Positions 26,451-35,511 are shown, numbered from the stretch's first letter. The stretch: DNA of 64,000 nucleotides from Glycomyces amatae (GCF_020991375.1 NZ_JAJLQZ010000011.1:62001-126000); one strand, 5' to 3'. Made by a program: numbers and translations. The notes: generated from the letters alone by a model not told the origin.

Positions 26451-27304
26451 CCCTTCACCGCCCCGATCGACATGCCCTTGATGAAGTAGCGCTGGAACGC
26501 CGCGAACAGGACCACCGAGGGGATGATCGCGAGGATCGCCCCGGCGTAGATGAGCTCCCACTGGGAGGTCATCAGCCCCACCATGCGCTGGAGGGCGACG
26601 TTGATCGTCCCGGCCGAGGAGGAGTCGAGGAACACCAGCGGGATGAAGAAGTCGTTCCACAGGCTCAGCGCCTGGATGATCACGAACGCGGAGGTGACCG
26701 GCAGGAGCATCGGGAAGACGATGGACCAGAAGGTGCGCAGCCGCCCGGCGCCGTCCACCTCGGCCGCCTCCTCGACCTCGCGGGGCACGCCCTTGATGAA
26801 GGAGCAGTACAGGAGCACGCCGAAGGAGGCCGCGCCGCCGAGGTGGACGAGGATGACGCCGGTGAGGGTCGAGTAGAGCCCGACCTGGTTCATGGAGGAC
26901 ACGAGCGGGATCATGCGGACCTGGAAGGGGATCATGAGCCCGGCGATGAAGAGCAGGTAGATCCAGCGCGAGGAGCGTCCGCCGAGGCGTTCGATCCCGT
27001 AGGCGGCCATGGGCACCAGGGCCAGCAGGAGGACGAGGGTGCCGCCGGTGACGACCACCGTGTTGAGCAGCGCCTCGCCGTACTCGGTGGTCTGGAACAG
27101 CCGCGCGTAGTTGTCGAGGCTCAGGCCCGTGGGCAGGCCCATCGGGTCCCGGGTGATCTCGGCGTAGCCGCGGAAGGAGTTCAGCAGCGCGTACAGCACC
27201 GGGAACGACACGGCGGCCACGAGGACGAGGAGCACCGCCATGACGACGGCCTCGCCGGCGGTGAACCGGCGCCGCTCCCTGCGGCGCCTGGTCTGGACGC
27301 TCAT
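26447..27304 (-). CDS. Carbohydrate ABC transporter permease (MalG type)
   Basis: A 285-aa inner-membrane permease with six segments. The EAA loop (EEAAEVDGAGRLRTFWSIVFP) contacts the ATPase, and LPTGLSLDNYARLF near the start is typical of CUT1 sugar permeases. It forms a heterodimer with the permease just upstream, overlapping it by four bases (ATGA). The ATPase is not in the operon; in actinobacteria one shared MsiK-like ATPase often serves many such importers. Confidence 0.92.
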   Translation of the reverse strand: MSVQTRRRRERRRFTAGEAVVMAVLLVLVAAVSFPVLYALLNSFRGYAEITRDPMGLPTGLSLDNYARLFQTTEYGEALLNTVVVTGGTLVLLLALVPMAAYGIERLGGRSSRWIYLLFIAGLMIPFQVRMIPLVSSMNQVGLYSTLTGVILVHLGGAASFGVLLYCSFIKGVPREVEEAAEVDGAGRLRTFWSIVFPMLLPVTSAFVIIQALSLWNDFFIPLVFLDSSSAGTINVALQRMVGLMTSQWELIYAGAILAIIPSVVLFAAFQRYFIKGMSIGAVKG

Positions 27305-28251
27305 CCCTGGACCTCCCTGCTGCGCATGTACCGGTTGGCGAGCACCGTGGTCGCCATGACGACGACGAAGAGGACGATGGCCGCGGCGGAGCCGTAGCCG
27401 GCGCGGTACTCGCCGAAGCCGACCTTGTAGATGAAGAACGCCATGGTCTCCGAGATGAAGCCCGGTCCTCCGGCGGTGAGCACCATGACCTGGTCGAAGA
27501 TCGTCCATCCGGCGATCATCGCGAGGGTCATGTTGACGGTGACGGCCCCGGCGAGCATGGGCCAGGTGACGTAGCGGAACACCTGGCGGCCCGAGGCGCC
27601 GTCGATCTTCGCGGCCTCCACCAGCTCCTGGGGCACCGACTGGAGGTTGGCGAGGTAGATGAGGGTGGTGTTGCCGCCGAGGGTGAAGCAGATGATGAAC
27701 AGCAGGACCCCGACGACGATGTCGTTGTCCCCCAGCCAGTCCATGGCCGCGCCCTCGAAGCCGAGGTCGCGCAGGACCGTGTTGGCGGCGCCGAAGTTGA
27801 AGTTGAGCATGTACTTCCAGATGGTCGCGGCGATGAAGCCCGAGACCAGGGCCGGGAGGTACACGATGGTGCGGAAGAAGCCCTGGGCGCGGTGCAGCCG
27901 GTCGAGCATGAGCGCGACGGCGAGGGCGATGACGTTCACGATCACCGCCGAGCCGAGCCCGAGGACGAGGGTGTTCCGGGTGGCGTTCCAGAAGCGGTCG
28001 CTGGTGAGGATGTCCTGGTAGTTGCGCAGGCCCACGTAGTCGTAGGCGGGGTTGACGCCGTCCCAGTCGGTGAGGCTCAGCTGGACCGACTGGAGCGAGG
28101 GCGCGATGACCATGACGACGTACACCGCGAGTGCGGGCGCGATGAACAGGAGCATCACGGTGCGCTGGCGCTTCGCGCGCGCCCGGCCGCGGGGTGCGGC
28201 CGGGCGCATGAGCGCCTCGGGCGCCGGGGTCTCGGCGGTCGCCGCGCTCAC
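27301..28251 (-). CDS. Carbohydrate ABC transporter permease (MalF type)
   Basis: A 316-aa permease with six membrane segments after a basic N-terminus (RGRARAKRQRTVML). The EAA loop reads VEAAKIDGASGRQVFRYVTWP. The GTG start at 28251 overlaps the stop of the binding protein (GTGA). CUT1 family, for di- or oligosaccharides. Confidence 0.92.
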   Translation of the reverse strand: MSAATAETPAPEALMRPAAPRGRARAKRQRTVMLLFIAPALAVYVVMVIAPSLQSVQLSLTDWDGVNPAYDYVGLRNYQDILTSDRFWNATRNTLVLGLGSAVIVNVIALAVALMLDRLHRAQGFFRTIVYLPALVSGFIAATIWKYMLNFNFGAANTVLRDLGFEGAAMDWLGDNDIVVGVLLFIICFTLGGNTTLIYLANLQSVPQELVEAAKIDGASGRQVFRYVTWPMLAGAVTVNMTLAMIAGWTIFDQVMVLTAGGPGFISETMAFFIYKVGFGEYRAGYGSAAAIVLFVVVMATTVLANRYMRSREVQG

Positions 28252-29615
28252 CCTTCGGCCGCCAGGTTCTCGAACTCCTCCTGGGTCTTGGCGATGCACT
28301 CGTCGAGGGTGGTCTGGCCGTCCTGCATCTCGATGCGGGCCTGACGGAAGAAGGTGTTGAAGGTGCTGAAGGCCGGCATGGCGGAGTCGTTCTGGAACCA
28401 GGTGAGGTCCGGGTTCTCCAGCAGCGCGAAGTAGTCGGCCGCGCCGGGGATCGAGTCGTTGCGCCGGATCTGGTCGGCGGCCTCGATGTTGGGCGCGATC
28501 ATGCCCTGCTCCTCCATGAGGTCGCAGGTGCCGACGGCGAAGTAGAACTTCAGGAACTCGACGGCGGCGTCGTACTGCCGCCCGTCCTCCCGCGCCTGGG
28601 CGCTGATCGCGAAGCCGGAGGCGGTGTCGCCGTTGACGGAGTTCTTGAGGACGTGGAGCGCGCCGTCATCGGCGGGGACGGCGAAGATCCCGGCGTTGAA
28701 GCCGGGGTCGACCTTGGCGATGTCGTTGAGGCGGCCGATGCCCGCGGAGGAGGTGGCCATGACGGCCTGGCCGTTGACGAGCAGCGTGGAGGTCTGGGCG
28801 TCCTGGGTGGACTGCCAGCCCTCGATCACGTACTCGTCGGTGATGGTCTTGAGGCGCTCGAGGGGTTCGCGGAGGTCCTCGATGGAGGCCTCGCCGGCGG
28901 CGACGGCGTTCCAGAACCCGCCCGCCTCGTCGTAGCGGGCGAACCAGGGGGCGGCCAGGGGCTTCCAGAGCTGGTCGGAGGGCCAGACCTCGCCTGCGGC
29001 GGTGGCGAGCGCGCCGTCGCCGTTGGATCTGACCGCGTCCAGCAGGGCGATGAACTCGGCGTAGGTGGCGGGGACGGCGAGGCCGTGCTCGACGAAGTAG
29101 TCCTTGTCGTAGACGATGTTGAAGCCCAGTTCGCCGTTGAGGGCGGTGGTGGGGACGATGTAGACCTCGCCGTCCTCGGAGGGGGCGTAGACCTCCTCGT
29201 TGAGCAGGTCGGTGACCTCGGCGGGGATCGGGGCGAGCTTCCCGGCCTCCAGATAGGTCGCGGTGTCGCGCATGTCGACGAGCGCGGGCCAGTTCCCGGT
29301 GGCGTCCATGGTCTTCATGGCGGTGGCGTAGTCGCTGCCCGCGGGGAGCGGGTCGAGTTCGACGACCGCGGTGGCACTCTGGGCGTTGAAGGCGTCGGCG
29401 ACGGCCTTGGCGACGGTGTTCCAGGTCTCGTCGCCGGTGGCGTAGAGGAAGCGGATCGGGGTCTTCCCGCCGGTGGTGCCGCCCCCGGTGCCGCAGGCGG
29501 CGAGGGGCAGGACGGCGGCGAGCGAGAGGCCGCCGCCGGCCTGCACGAGCGAACGGCGCGAGAGCCCTCGCGGCAGAGCGGCACCGGCGGACGAACGCGC
29601 CCTGGCGTTTCGCAT
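28248..29615 (-). CDS. Sugar ABC transporter substrate-binding lipoprotein
   Basis: A 455-aa lipoprotein that captures the sugar outside the membrane. The signal has a twin-arginine SRRSLVQAG and lipobox LAAC with C41. The rest is a cluster 1 (MalE/UgpB-like) binding fold. RBS AAGGAG sits just before the ATG at 29615. First gene of the operon with two permeases and the YesL-like protein. A LacI regulator is divergent, with similar 16-bp elements on both sides, so induction by the imported sugar is likely. The sugar is not known. Confidence 0.92.
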   Translation of the reverse strand: MRNARARSSAGAALPRGLSRRSLVQAGGGLSLAAVLPLAACGTGGGTTGGKTPIRFLYATGDETWNTVAKAVADAFNAQSATAVVELDPLPAGSDYATAMKTMDATGNWPALVDMRDTATYLEAGKLAPIPAEVTDLLNEEVYAPSEDGEVYIVPTTALNGELGFNIVYDKDYFVEHGLAVPATYAEFIALLDAVRSNGDGALATAAGEVWPSDQLWKPLAAPWFARYDEAGGFWNAVAAGEASIEDLREPLERLKTITDEYVIEGWQSTQDAQTSTLLVNGQAVMATSSAGIGRLNDIAKVDPGFNAGIFAVPADDGALHVLKNSVNGDTASGFAISAQAREDGRQYDAAVEFLKFYFAVGTCDLMEEQGMIAPNIEAADQIRRNDSIPGAADYFALLENPDLTWFQNDSAMPAFSTFNTFFRQARIEMQDGQTTLDECIAKTQEEFENLAAEG

Positions 29616-29653
29616 GTCATCTCCTTGAGCAGTGAGAGGTTCACGGACATCTA

Positions 29654-29669
29654 TAGATACCGTTATCTG
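29654..29669. promoter_or_regulatory. Candidate LacI operator, ABC-operon side
   Basis: TAGATACCGTTATCTG, near-palindromic around a central CG, 39 bp upstream of the binding-protein start. It matches 13 of 16 bases of the element at 29839. It overlaps the palindrome ATCTATAGAT (29649-29658). Confidence 0.5.
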
Positions 29670-29838
29670 CGATACTAGGCGCGACGGGCCGCCGACACAA
29701 GCCGACGTTGCCGAATCGTTACCGGTGATGATCATTTTCATTGCGGCGCAGGATGTTTTCGCAGTTGAGGACGGGTACGGCCTTTGCGCTGCGGGATCGG
29801 CGACCGGAGTTCAACGAAGCAGTGTGGGGCCTCTATGG

Positions 29839-29854
29839 TAGAAACCGATAACTG
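29839..29854. promoter_or_regulatory. Candidate LacI operator, regulator side
   Basis: TAGAAACCGATAACTG, related to the element at 29654 (13 of 16 identical). It is upstream of the GTG chosen for the regulator, but inside the gene if the ATG at 29835 is used. Confidence 0.4.
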
Positions 29855-29906
29855 CCCTCACGATCCGCCGGCGGCCGGGCGCCCCGGCGGGGAAAGCAGG
29901 TGCCGC

Positions 29907-30959
29907 GTGCCGAGGAGACCGGAGCGGGGAAGGCGGCCGACGCTCGCCGACGTGGCCGAGCGCGCGGGCGTCTCCGCCATGACCGTCTCGCGGGTCCTCG
30001 CCGGGAACTACCCGGTCGCGCCCCCGACCCGCGCGAAGGTGCTGCGCGCCATGCGCGAACTCGACTACGTGGTCAACGCGCACGCCCGCTCGCTGGCGGC
30101 CACGACCACCAGGACCGTCGCGTTCGTCGTCGACGACGTGACCGGACCGTTCTTCGCGCTCATCGCGCGCGGCGTGGAGCACCAGGCGTCCTCGGAGGGG
30201 CGGCTGTGCCTGCTGTGCACCACCCACGGCGACCCCGAGCGGGAGCTGGCGGTCGTGGAGCTCATGCGCGAGCAGCGCGCCGAGGCCGTGATCCTCGTCG
30301 GCGGCGCCCGGGACACGGCGACCTACGCCGAGCGCACGGCCTACTTCGCACGGGCCCTGGAGAAGTCGGGGTCGCGCCTGGTGCTGTGCGGGCGGCCCGC
30401 GCCGGAGGAGGGCGTCCCGGCCAGCACGGTCCAGTACGACAACGAGGGCGCGGCCTACGCCGCGACCGCGTACCTGATCGCCAACGGGCACCGCCGGATC
30501 GCCTACGCGGGCAGGGCGGTCGGCCTGTCGACCACGGACGAGCGGGTGGCGGGCTACCGCCGGGCGCACGCCGACCACGGGGTCGCCTTCGACGAGTCGC
30601 TGGTGCGGGCCGGGGAGTTCTCGCGCGAGAGCGGGAGCGCGCTCGCCGACGCCCTGGTGTCGGAGCGCCCCGACGTGACGGCGGTCTTCGCGGCCACCGA
30701 CATGGTGGCCGCCGGGGTCCTCGCGGCGCTGCGGCGGCGGGGCGTCCGCGTCCCCGAGGACATGTCGGTGGTCGGCTTCGACGACATCCCGCTGGCCTCG
30801 GACCTGACCCCGGCGCTGACGACGGTGCACGTGCCGCACGAGCAGCTGGGGCGCGAGGCGGTCCGGCTGGCGCTCCACCGGGGCCGCGGCGCGGAGGACC
30901 GGGTCATGCTGGGCACCCACATCGTCGTCCGCGACTCGGTGGCCCCGCGCCGCCCGTGA
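29907..30959 (+). CDS. LacI-family regulator, probably of the divergent sugar ABC operon
   Basis: A 350-aa LacI/GalR repressor: HTH at about 10-57 (TLADVAERAGVSAMTVSRVL) and a sugar-binding sensor domain ending in VVGFDDIPLASDLTPALTTV. I prefer GTG 29907 (GCAGG six bases upstream), which puts the HTH at the very start as usual. An ATG at 29835 is in frame, would add 24 residues, and would place an operator-like element inside the gene. It is divergent from the ABC importer genes. Confidence 0.88.
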   Translation: MPRRPERGRRPTLADVAERAGVSAMTVSRVLAGNYPVAPPTRAKVLRAMRELDYVVNAHARSLAATTTRTVAFVVDDVTGPFFALIARGVEHQASSEGRLCLLCTTHGDPERELAVVELMREQRAEAVILVGGARDTATYAERTAYFARALEKSGSRLVLCGRPAPEEGVPASTVQYDNEGAAYAATAYLIANGHRRIAYAGRAVGLSTTDERVAGYRRAHADHGVAFDESLVRAGEFSRESGSALADALVSERPDVTAVFAATDMVAAGVLAALRRRGVRVPEDMSVVGFDDIPLASDLTPALTTVHVPHEQLGREAVRLALHRGRGAEDRVMLGTHIVVRDSVAPRRP

Positions 30960-31020
30960 CCTTCCGCCCGCGGCGCGCGCGCCCGCGCCGGGTTCACCGC
31001 CGCGGCGGCCCCGCCGTCGC

Positions 31021-32067
31021 TCAGGTCTGCGGCAGGTCGGACATGTCCAGCACGAAGCGGTGGCGGACCTCGCCTCGGGACAGGCGGTCGAGGGCCTCGT
31101 TCACCTGCCCCGAGGGCACCAGCTCGATGTCGGCGGCGACGTCGTGCGCGGCGCAGAACTCCAGCATGGCCGCGGTCGCGGCCAGGCCGCCGCTGCCGGC
31201 CGAGCTGAGGCTCTTGCGCCCTATGAGCAGGTCGAGGGTGTGCACGGTGACCGGGCCGAGGTGCCCGAGATGGCTGAGCGTCCCGTCCACGGCGACGAGT
31301 CCCAGGTAGGGGGCGACGTCGTGCGGGACGGCGACGGTGTCGATGACGACGTCGAACCGGTCCCGGGCGGCGGCCATGTGCCGCTCGTCGCCCGACACGA
31401 CCAGGTCGGCGGCGCCGAGGCGGCGCGCGTCGCCCGCCTTGTCCGCCGAGCGGCTGACGACGGTGGTCTCGGCGCCGAGCGCGACGGCGAGCTTGACCGC
31501 GAGGTGCCCGAGGCCGCCGAGCCCGACCACCGCGACGCGGCTGCCGGGCCCGGCCCCGAGCGCTCGCAGCGGCTCCCACACGGTGACGCCGGCGCACATC
31601 AGCGGGGCCGCGGCCGCGGGGTCGAGGCCCGCCGGCAGCCGGTGGGCGAACCGGTCGCGGACGACGTACTCGCGGGCGAATCCGCCCAGTGTGGTGGATC
31701 CGTCCCGGCGGTCGGTGCCGCCGTAGGTCAGCGTCGGAGACTCGCGGCAGAAGTTCTCCTGGCCCCGCCGGCACATGGCGCACTCGCCGCAGGAGTCGAC
31801 GATGTTGCCGACCGCGACCGGGTCCCCGACGGCGAACCGGGTGACGTCGCCTCCGGTCTCGGTCACGATGCCGGTGAACTCGTGGCCCGGCACCAGCGGT
31901 CCGCCCGGCCCGCCGGGGGCTCGGACCGCGTGCAGGTCGGTGTGGCAGACGCCGCAGTAGTCGATCCGGACCGCGATGTCGTCGGCGCGCAGGTCGCGGC
32001 GCTCGAACGTCGCGCGGCGCAGCGCGGTCGCGCCGCGGTCCCGGACCCATCCCGTCGTGGTTCTCAT
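31021..32067 (-). CDS. Zinc-dependent alcohol dehydrogenase (MDR family)
   Basis: A 348-aa NAD(P)-dependent alcohol/aldehyde reductase. Catalytic zinc ligands lie in YCGVCHTDLHA and PGHEFTG; structural zinc is held by the four Cys of DSCGECAMCRRGQENFC; the cofactor motif is GLGGLGHLAVKLA. Closest in build to the YahK/CAD group that reduces aldehydes. GAGGAGA lies just before the ATG at 32067. Divergent from a TetR gene with two similar palindromes between them, which suggests induction by a toxic aldehyde or alcohol. Confidence 0.9.
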   Translation of the reverse strand: MRTTTGWVRDRGATALRRATFERRDLRADDIAVRIDYCGVCHTDLHAVRAPGGPGGPLVPGHEFTGIVTETGGDVTRFAVGDPVAVGNIVDSCGECAMCRRGQENFCRESPTLTYGGTDRRDGSTTLGGFAREYVVRDRFAHRLPAGLDPAAAAPLMCAGVTVWEPLRALGAGPGSRVAVVGLGGLGHLAVKLAVALGAETTVVSRSADKAGDARRLGAADLVVSGDERHMAAARDRFDVVIDTVAVPHDVAPYLGLVAVDGTLSHLGHLGPVTVHTLDLLIGRKSLSSAGSGGLAATAAMLEFCAAHDVAADIELVPSGQVNEALDRLSRGEVRHRFVLDMSDLPQT

Positions 32068-32081
32068 GCGTCTCCTCAAAT

Positions 32082-32099
32082 AAACAGACTGTTCTGTCT
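32082..32099. promoter_or_regulatory. Candidate TetR operator 1 (ADH side)
   Basis: AAACAGACTGTTCTGTCT with ACAGA/TCTGT arms. It shares AAACAGAC and the following G-TC spacing with the site at 32132, 50 bp away. It begins 14 bp upstream of the dehydrogenase start and overlaps its likely leader. Confidence 0.5.
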
Positions 32100-32131
32100 A
32101 TTCGAGGCTAGCCGGATTCCGACGGGATAAC

Positions 32132-32149
32132 AAACAGACCGGTCGGTTG
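32132..32149. promoter_or_regulatory. Candidate TetR operator 2 (regulator side)
   Basis: AAACAGACCGGTCGGTTG, with perfect core GACCGGTC, ending 14 bp before the TetR ATG at 32164. Its position would block the regulator's own start. Confidence 0.5.
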
Positions 32150-32163
32150 CTATCGTGGGCGCC

Positions 32164-32760
32164 ATGCCCGACAAGCCCTTGACGCCGCGCGGCGCCGCCA
32201 CCAGGCGGCGCCTGCTGGAGGCGGCGACCGAGGAGTTCGCCCGACACGGCATCGCCGGGGCGCGCATCGACCGGATCGTGGCCGACGCGCGCAGCAACAA
32301 GGCGCAGCTCTACGGCTACTTCGGCGACAAGGAAGGGCTGTTCGACGCCGTCTTCCTCGAGTCGCTGGAACGCATCGTGAACGTCGTGCCGATCGACGCG
32401 ACCGACCTGGCCGACTGGGCGGTGCGGCTCTACGACGAGTACCTCCGCCGGCCCGACCTCATCCGGCTCGCCACCTGGACGCGCCTGGAGCGGCGCCCGA
32501 CCGGCCACCTCGTCGACGACGCCGACCGCCTCGACGACCCCAAGCTGCGCGCCATCGCCGAGGCCCAGGACCGGGGCCTCGTACGGGAGGGGGACCCGTT
32601 CGACCTGATGGCCATGGTCATCGCCATGTCCATGGCGTGGTCCCCGGTCAGCAACGTCTACGCCGCCTCCGACCGGGAACCGCCCGAAGCCCACCGGCGG
32701 CGCCGGGCCCTGCTCCGCGACAGCGTCCGGTCCGTCGTCGCGCCCGCGGCCCCCTCATGA
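32164..32760 (+). CDS. TetR-family regulator
   Basis: A 198-aa TetR protein: HTH at about 12-58 (ARIDRIVADARSNKAQLYGYF) and a ligand domain with a C-terminal part of the TetR_C_35-like kind (SMAWSPVSNVYAAS). Probable repressor of the divergent alcohol dehydrogenase and itself. Its 3' end overlaps the convergent esterase gene by six bases. Confidence 0.88.
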   Translation: MPDKPLTPRGAATRRRLLEAATEEFARHGIAGARIDRIVADARSNKAQLYGYFGDKEGLFDAVFLESLERIVNVVPIDATDLADWAVRLYDEYLRRPDLIRLATWTRLERRPTGHLVDDADRLDDPKLRAIAEAQDRGLVREGDPFDLMAMVIAMSMAWSPVSNVYAASDREPPEAHRRRRALLRDSVRSVVAPAAPS

Positions 32761-33762
32761 GCGGCCGGGCGCTCCCCGATCCGGCCGGGCCCGCTCGCGC
32801 AGGCGCTCGGCGAGGAACGCGGTGATGCGGGTGCGGGCCTCCTTCGCCTGGCGGACCAGGCCCGACATGTTGAGGAACGCGTGGCCCGCGCCGGGGTGCT
32901 CGCTGAGGCGCACGGCGGTCCCGGCCTCGCGGAGGCGTTCGGCGTAGGCCCGCCCGTGGTCGGCGAGGGGATCGAGGACCGGGACCACGACCAGCGCGGG
33001 GGCCAGGCCGCCGAGGTCGCCCGCGTGCAGCGGCGAGACCGCGCGGGCGTCGGCGCCCTCGGGCACGGCGAAGCGGCGCAGCAGCTCCAGGCGCGGCATG
33101 TTGAGGGTCGGGCTGTCGCCGTGCTCGGCCATCGACCCGTAGTCGAAGGCGGTCGCGGTCAGGTCGGTGCAGGGGTTGACGAGGACCTGGGCGCGCAGCG
33201 GCAGTCGGGCGTCCCTGGCGCGGATCGCGGCCATGGCCGCGATGAGGCCGCCCGCGCTCTCGCCGAAGACGGCGACCCGCTCGGGGTCGACGCCCCACTC
33301 GGCGGCGTGCCGGACGAGGTGCCGCAGCGCGTCCCAGCCGTCGTCGACGGCCGCGGCCATCGGCAGGTCGGGGGTGAGGAGGCGGTGGTCGACCGAGACG
33401 ACCACGGCGGGCAGCTTCGCGGCGACGCGGCTGCTGACCCAGTCGCACTGCGCGGCGGTGCCGAGGTAGCCGCCGCCGTGGACGTGGAGGACGAGCGGCA
33501 GGCGGCCCTGCGGGGCGGCGCGCGGCCGGTAGACCCTGACGGGGAGGTCGCGTCCGGGCAGCGCCAGGCGGTCTCCGGCGATGTCGGCGCCGCGGTCGGG
33601 GAAGCCGGTGACGGCCCGCAGCCTCCCGGCCGCGGCGGCGCGGTTCTGCGCGTCGCGGAGGGCGTACAGCTCCGGGAGGGGCAGCGACTCCCAGTCGGGC
33701 TCCTTCCGCAGGCCGAAGACGAGCCGGATGCCGAGGGGCGGCCGGGTGCGGGTGGTGGCCAT
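32755..33762 (-). CDS. Alpha/beta hydrolase of the hormone-sensitive lipase family
   Basis: A 335-aa cytoplasmic carboxylesterase. The oxyanion-hole motif HGGG is in LHVHGGGYLG, the nucleophile Ser in GESAGG, and the Asp/His partners near VLDPLADHG and GAGHAF. This is HSL family IV, acting on short acyl esters; acetyl-xylan or drug esters are possible. CAGGAGGA precedes the ATG. Divergent from a TetR gene with a 30-bp palindrome between them. Confidence 0.88.
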   Translation of the reverse strand: MATTRTRPPLGIRLVFGLRKEPDWESLPLPELYALRDAQNRAAAAGRLRAVTGFPDRGADIAGDRLALPGRDLPVRVYRPRAAPQGRLPLVLHVHGGGYLGTAAQCDWVSSRVAAKLPAVVVSVDHRLLTPDLPMAAAVDDGWDALRHLVRHAAEWGVDPERVAVFGESAGGLIAAMAAIRARDARLPLRAQVLVNPCTDLTATAFDYGSMAEHGDSPTLNMPRLELLRRFAVPEGADARAVSPLHAGDLGGLAPALVVVPVLDPLADHGRAYAERLREAGTAVRLSEHPGAGHAFLNMSGLVRQAKEARTRITAFLAERLRERARPDRGAPGRS

Positions 33763-33785
33763 GGGTCCTCCTGGATCGCAATTTC

Positions 33786-33815
33786 GCTACTTGAGGTATC
33801 GATACTGAAGGTAGC
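33786..33815. promoter_or_regulatory. 30-bp palindromic operator between esterase and TetR genes
   Basis: GCTAC at 33786 and GTAGC at 33815 frame a perfect 10-bp core, GTATCGATAC (33796-33805), centred exactly between them. It lies 24 bp from the esterase ATG and 21 bp from the TetR ATG. Confidence 0.6.
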
Positions 33816-33836
33816 ACAATTGGATATGCTGGCGCC

Positions 33837-34397
33837 ATGGCCCGAACCAGCACCGCCTCCGGCTCGCCCGGCCGGCCCCGCTCCAGCGTCGACGCCGCGG
33901 TCTTCGCCGCGACGCGCGCCACGATGGACGAACTCGGCTACGCCCGCGCCACGGTCGACCGCATCGCCGCCGCCGCGGGGATCGCCAAGACCACGATCTA
34001 CCGGCGCTGGCCCACCAAGGGCGCGTTGATCACCGCGTTCCTGATCGACGCGTTCGACGCGCCGCCGATGGAGGACTTCGAAGGGCGGGAGGCCCTGCCC
34101 GCGCTGATCCGCTGGGTCGCGGCGAAGATCGCCGAACCGGGGGTCGGCGCCGCGTTCGCGGGCGTGTTCACCGACGCGGTCAACGACCCCGGGCTGCGCG
34201 AGCTTTTGTCGACGCGGTTGCAGGAGCCCCACCTCCTCACGCTCCAGGAGCTCCTGGGCCGGCCGCGGCGGCGGGTGCTGTTCGTCGTGGACGTCGTGGT
34301 CGGCACCCTGCTCCACCGCATGGGCATGACCGGCGAGCCGATGGCCGAGGAGGACGTGGACGACCTGGTGGCGATGGTGCGGCGGGTGCTGGACTGA
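33837..34397 (+). CDS. TetR-family regulator
   Basis: A 186-aa TetR protein: HTH at about 30-65 (ATVDRIAAAAGIAKTTIYRRWPTKGALI) and a C-terminal TetR_C_16-like domain. Likely repressor of the divergent esterase. A strong terminator follows, shared with the convergent aldo/keto reductase. Confidence 0.88.
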   Translation: MARTSTASGSPGRPRSSVDAAVFAATRATMDELGYARATVDRIAAAAGIAKTTIYRRWPTKGALITAFLIDAFDAPPMEDFEGREALPALIRWVAAKIAEPGVGAAFAGVFTDAVNDPGLRELLSTRLQEPHLLTLQELLGRPRRRVLFVVDVVVGTLLHRMGMTGEPMAEEDVDDLVAMVRRVLD

Positions 34398-34464
34398 CCG
34401 GTTCCCGCGCCTCGGTGCCCACCGCTCCGCCCGGGCGGTCCTACTCCTTGCAGGGCAAGGCGAA

Positions 34465-34499
34465 AGGGCTCCCGGCGCGGTGTCCGCGCGGGGAGCCCT
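34465..34499. terminator. Bidirectional terminator hairpin
   Basis: A 16-bp stem with one mismatch: AGGGCTCCCGGCGCGG (34465-34480), loop TGT, CCGCGCGGGGAGCCCT (34484-34499). It is placed between the convergent TetR and aldo/keto reductase genes. Confidence 0.75.
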
Positions 34500-34539
34500 G
34501 ACGGTGCCGCCTCAGCAGCGGCGCTTCAGCGGGGCCGGG

Positions 34540-35511
34540 TCACCAGGAGTAGGCCTCGGGCGCCGCGCCGCCGGGGCCGGGGAACAGCTCGTCCAGGGTC
34601 TTCAGGTCGGTCTCGTCGAGCTCGACGTCCAGCGCGGCCACGGCGTCCTCGAGCTGGGACATGGTGCGCGGGCCGATGATGGGGCCCGTGACGCCGGGCT
34701 GGTGCAGGACCCAGGCCAGGCCCAGGATCGCCGGGGAGACGTCCTTCTCGGCGGCGAGGGCCTCGTACCGCTCCAGCTGCGCCCGGTGCTTCTCGACGCC
34801 CTCGGCGAAGTGCTCGCCCGAGCGGCGGCCGGTGGCGGGCCGCTCGCCGAGGACGCCGCCGAGGAGCCCGCCCGCCAGCGGCGACCACGGGATGACGCCG
34901 AGGCCGTACTGCTGCGCGGCCGGGATCACCTCGAGCTCGATGTTCCGGTTGATCAGGCTGTAGATCGACTGCTCCGACACCAGGCCGAGGCTCCCGCGCT
35001 TCGCGGCGCGCTCGTTGGCCTGCGCGATGCCCCAGCCGGGGAAGTTCGAGGAGCCGGAGTAGACGACCTTGCCCTGGGCGACCATGACGTCGACCGCCTG
35101 CCAGATCTCCTCCCACGGGACCGTCCGGTCGATGTGGTGGAACTGGTAGAGGTCGATCCGGTCGGTCTGGAGGCGCCGCAGCGACGCCTCGATCTGGGAC
35201 CTGAGGTGGTAGGCGGACAGGCCGCGGTCGTTGGGCCCCTCCCCCACGTTGCCGTACGCCTTGGTGGCGAGGACGACCCGGTCGCGGGCCTCGGGCCGGG
35301 AGGCGAGCCAGCGGCCGATGATCTCCTCGGTCCAGCCCTTGCGGGTGCGGCCGTAGACGTTCGCGGTGTCGAAGAAGTTGACCCCGAGCTCGAGGGCGCG
35401 GTCCATGATGCGGTGCGCGTCGTCCTCGTCGGTCTCAGGACCGAAGTTCATGGTGCCGAGGACGATTCGCGAGACCTTGACGCCGGCGCGGCCCAGCTGG
35501 GTGTACTCCAT
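34540..35511 (-). CDS. Aldo/keto reductase
   Basis: A 323-aa NADPH-dependent reductase with a TIM barrel. The catalytic Tyr is in FFDTANVYGR, Lys in VVLATKAYG and His in LYQFHHIDRT; the C-terminal RTMSQLEDAVAALDVEL holds the cofactor site. Groups with the AKR12/YajO-like aldoketo reductases acting on sugar-derived or small carbonyl compounds. CAGGAGGA precedes the ATG. Transcribed alone. Confidence 0.9.
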   Translation of the reverse strand: MEYTQLGRAGVKVSRIVLGTMNFGPETDEDDAHRIMDRALELGVNFFDTANVYGRTRKGWTEEIIGRWLASRPEARDRVVLATKAYGNVGEGPNDRGLSAYHLRSQIEASLRRLQTDRIDLYQFHHIDRTVPWEEIWQAVDVMVAQGKVVYSGSSNFPGWGIAQANERAAKRGSLGLVSEQSIYSLINRNIELEVIPAAQQYGLGVIPWSPLAGGLLGGVLGERPATGRRSGEHFAEGVEKHRAQLERYEALAAEKDVSPAILGLAWVLHQPGVTGPIIGPRTMSQLEDAVAALDVELDETDLKTLDELFPGPGGAAPEAYSW

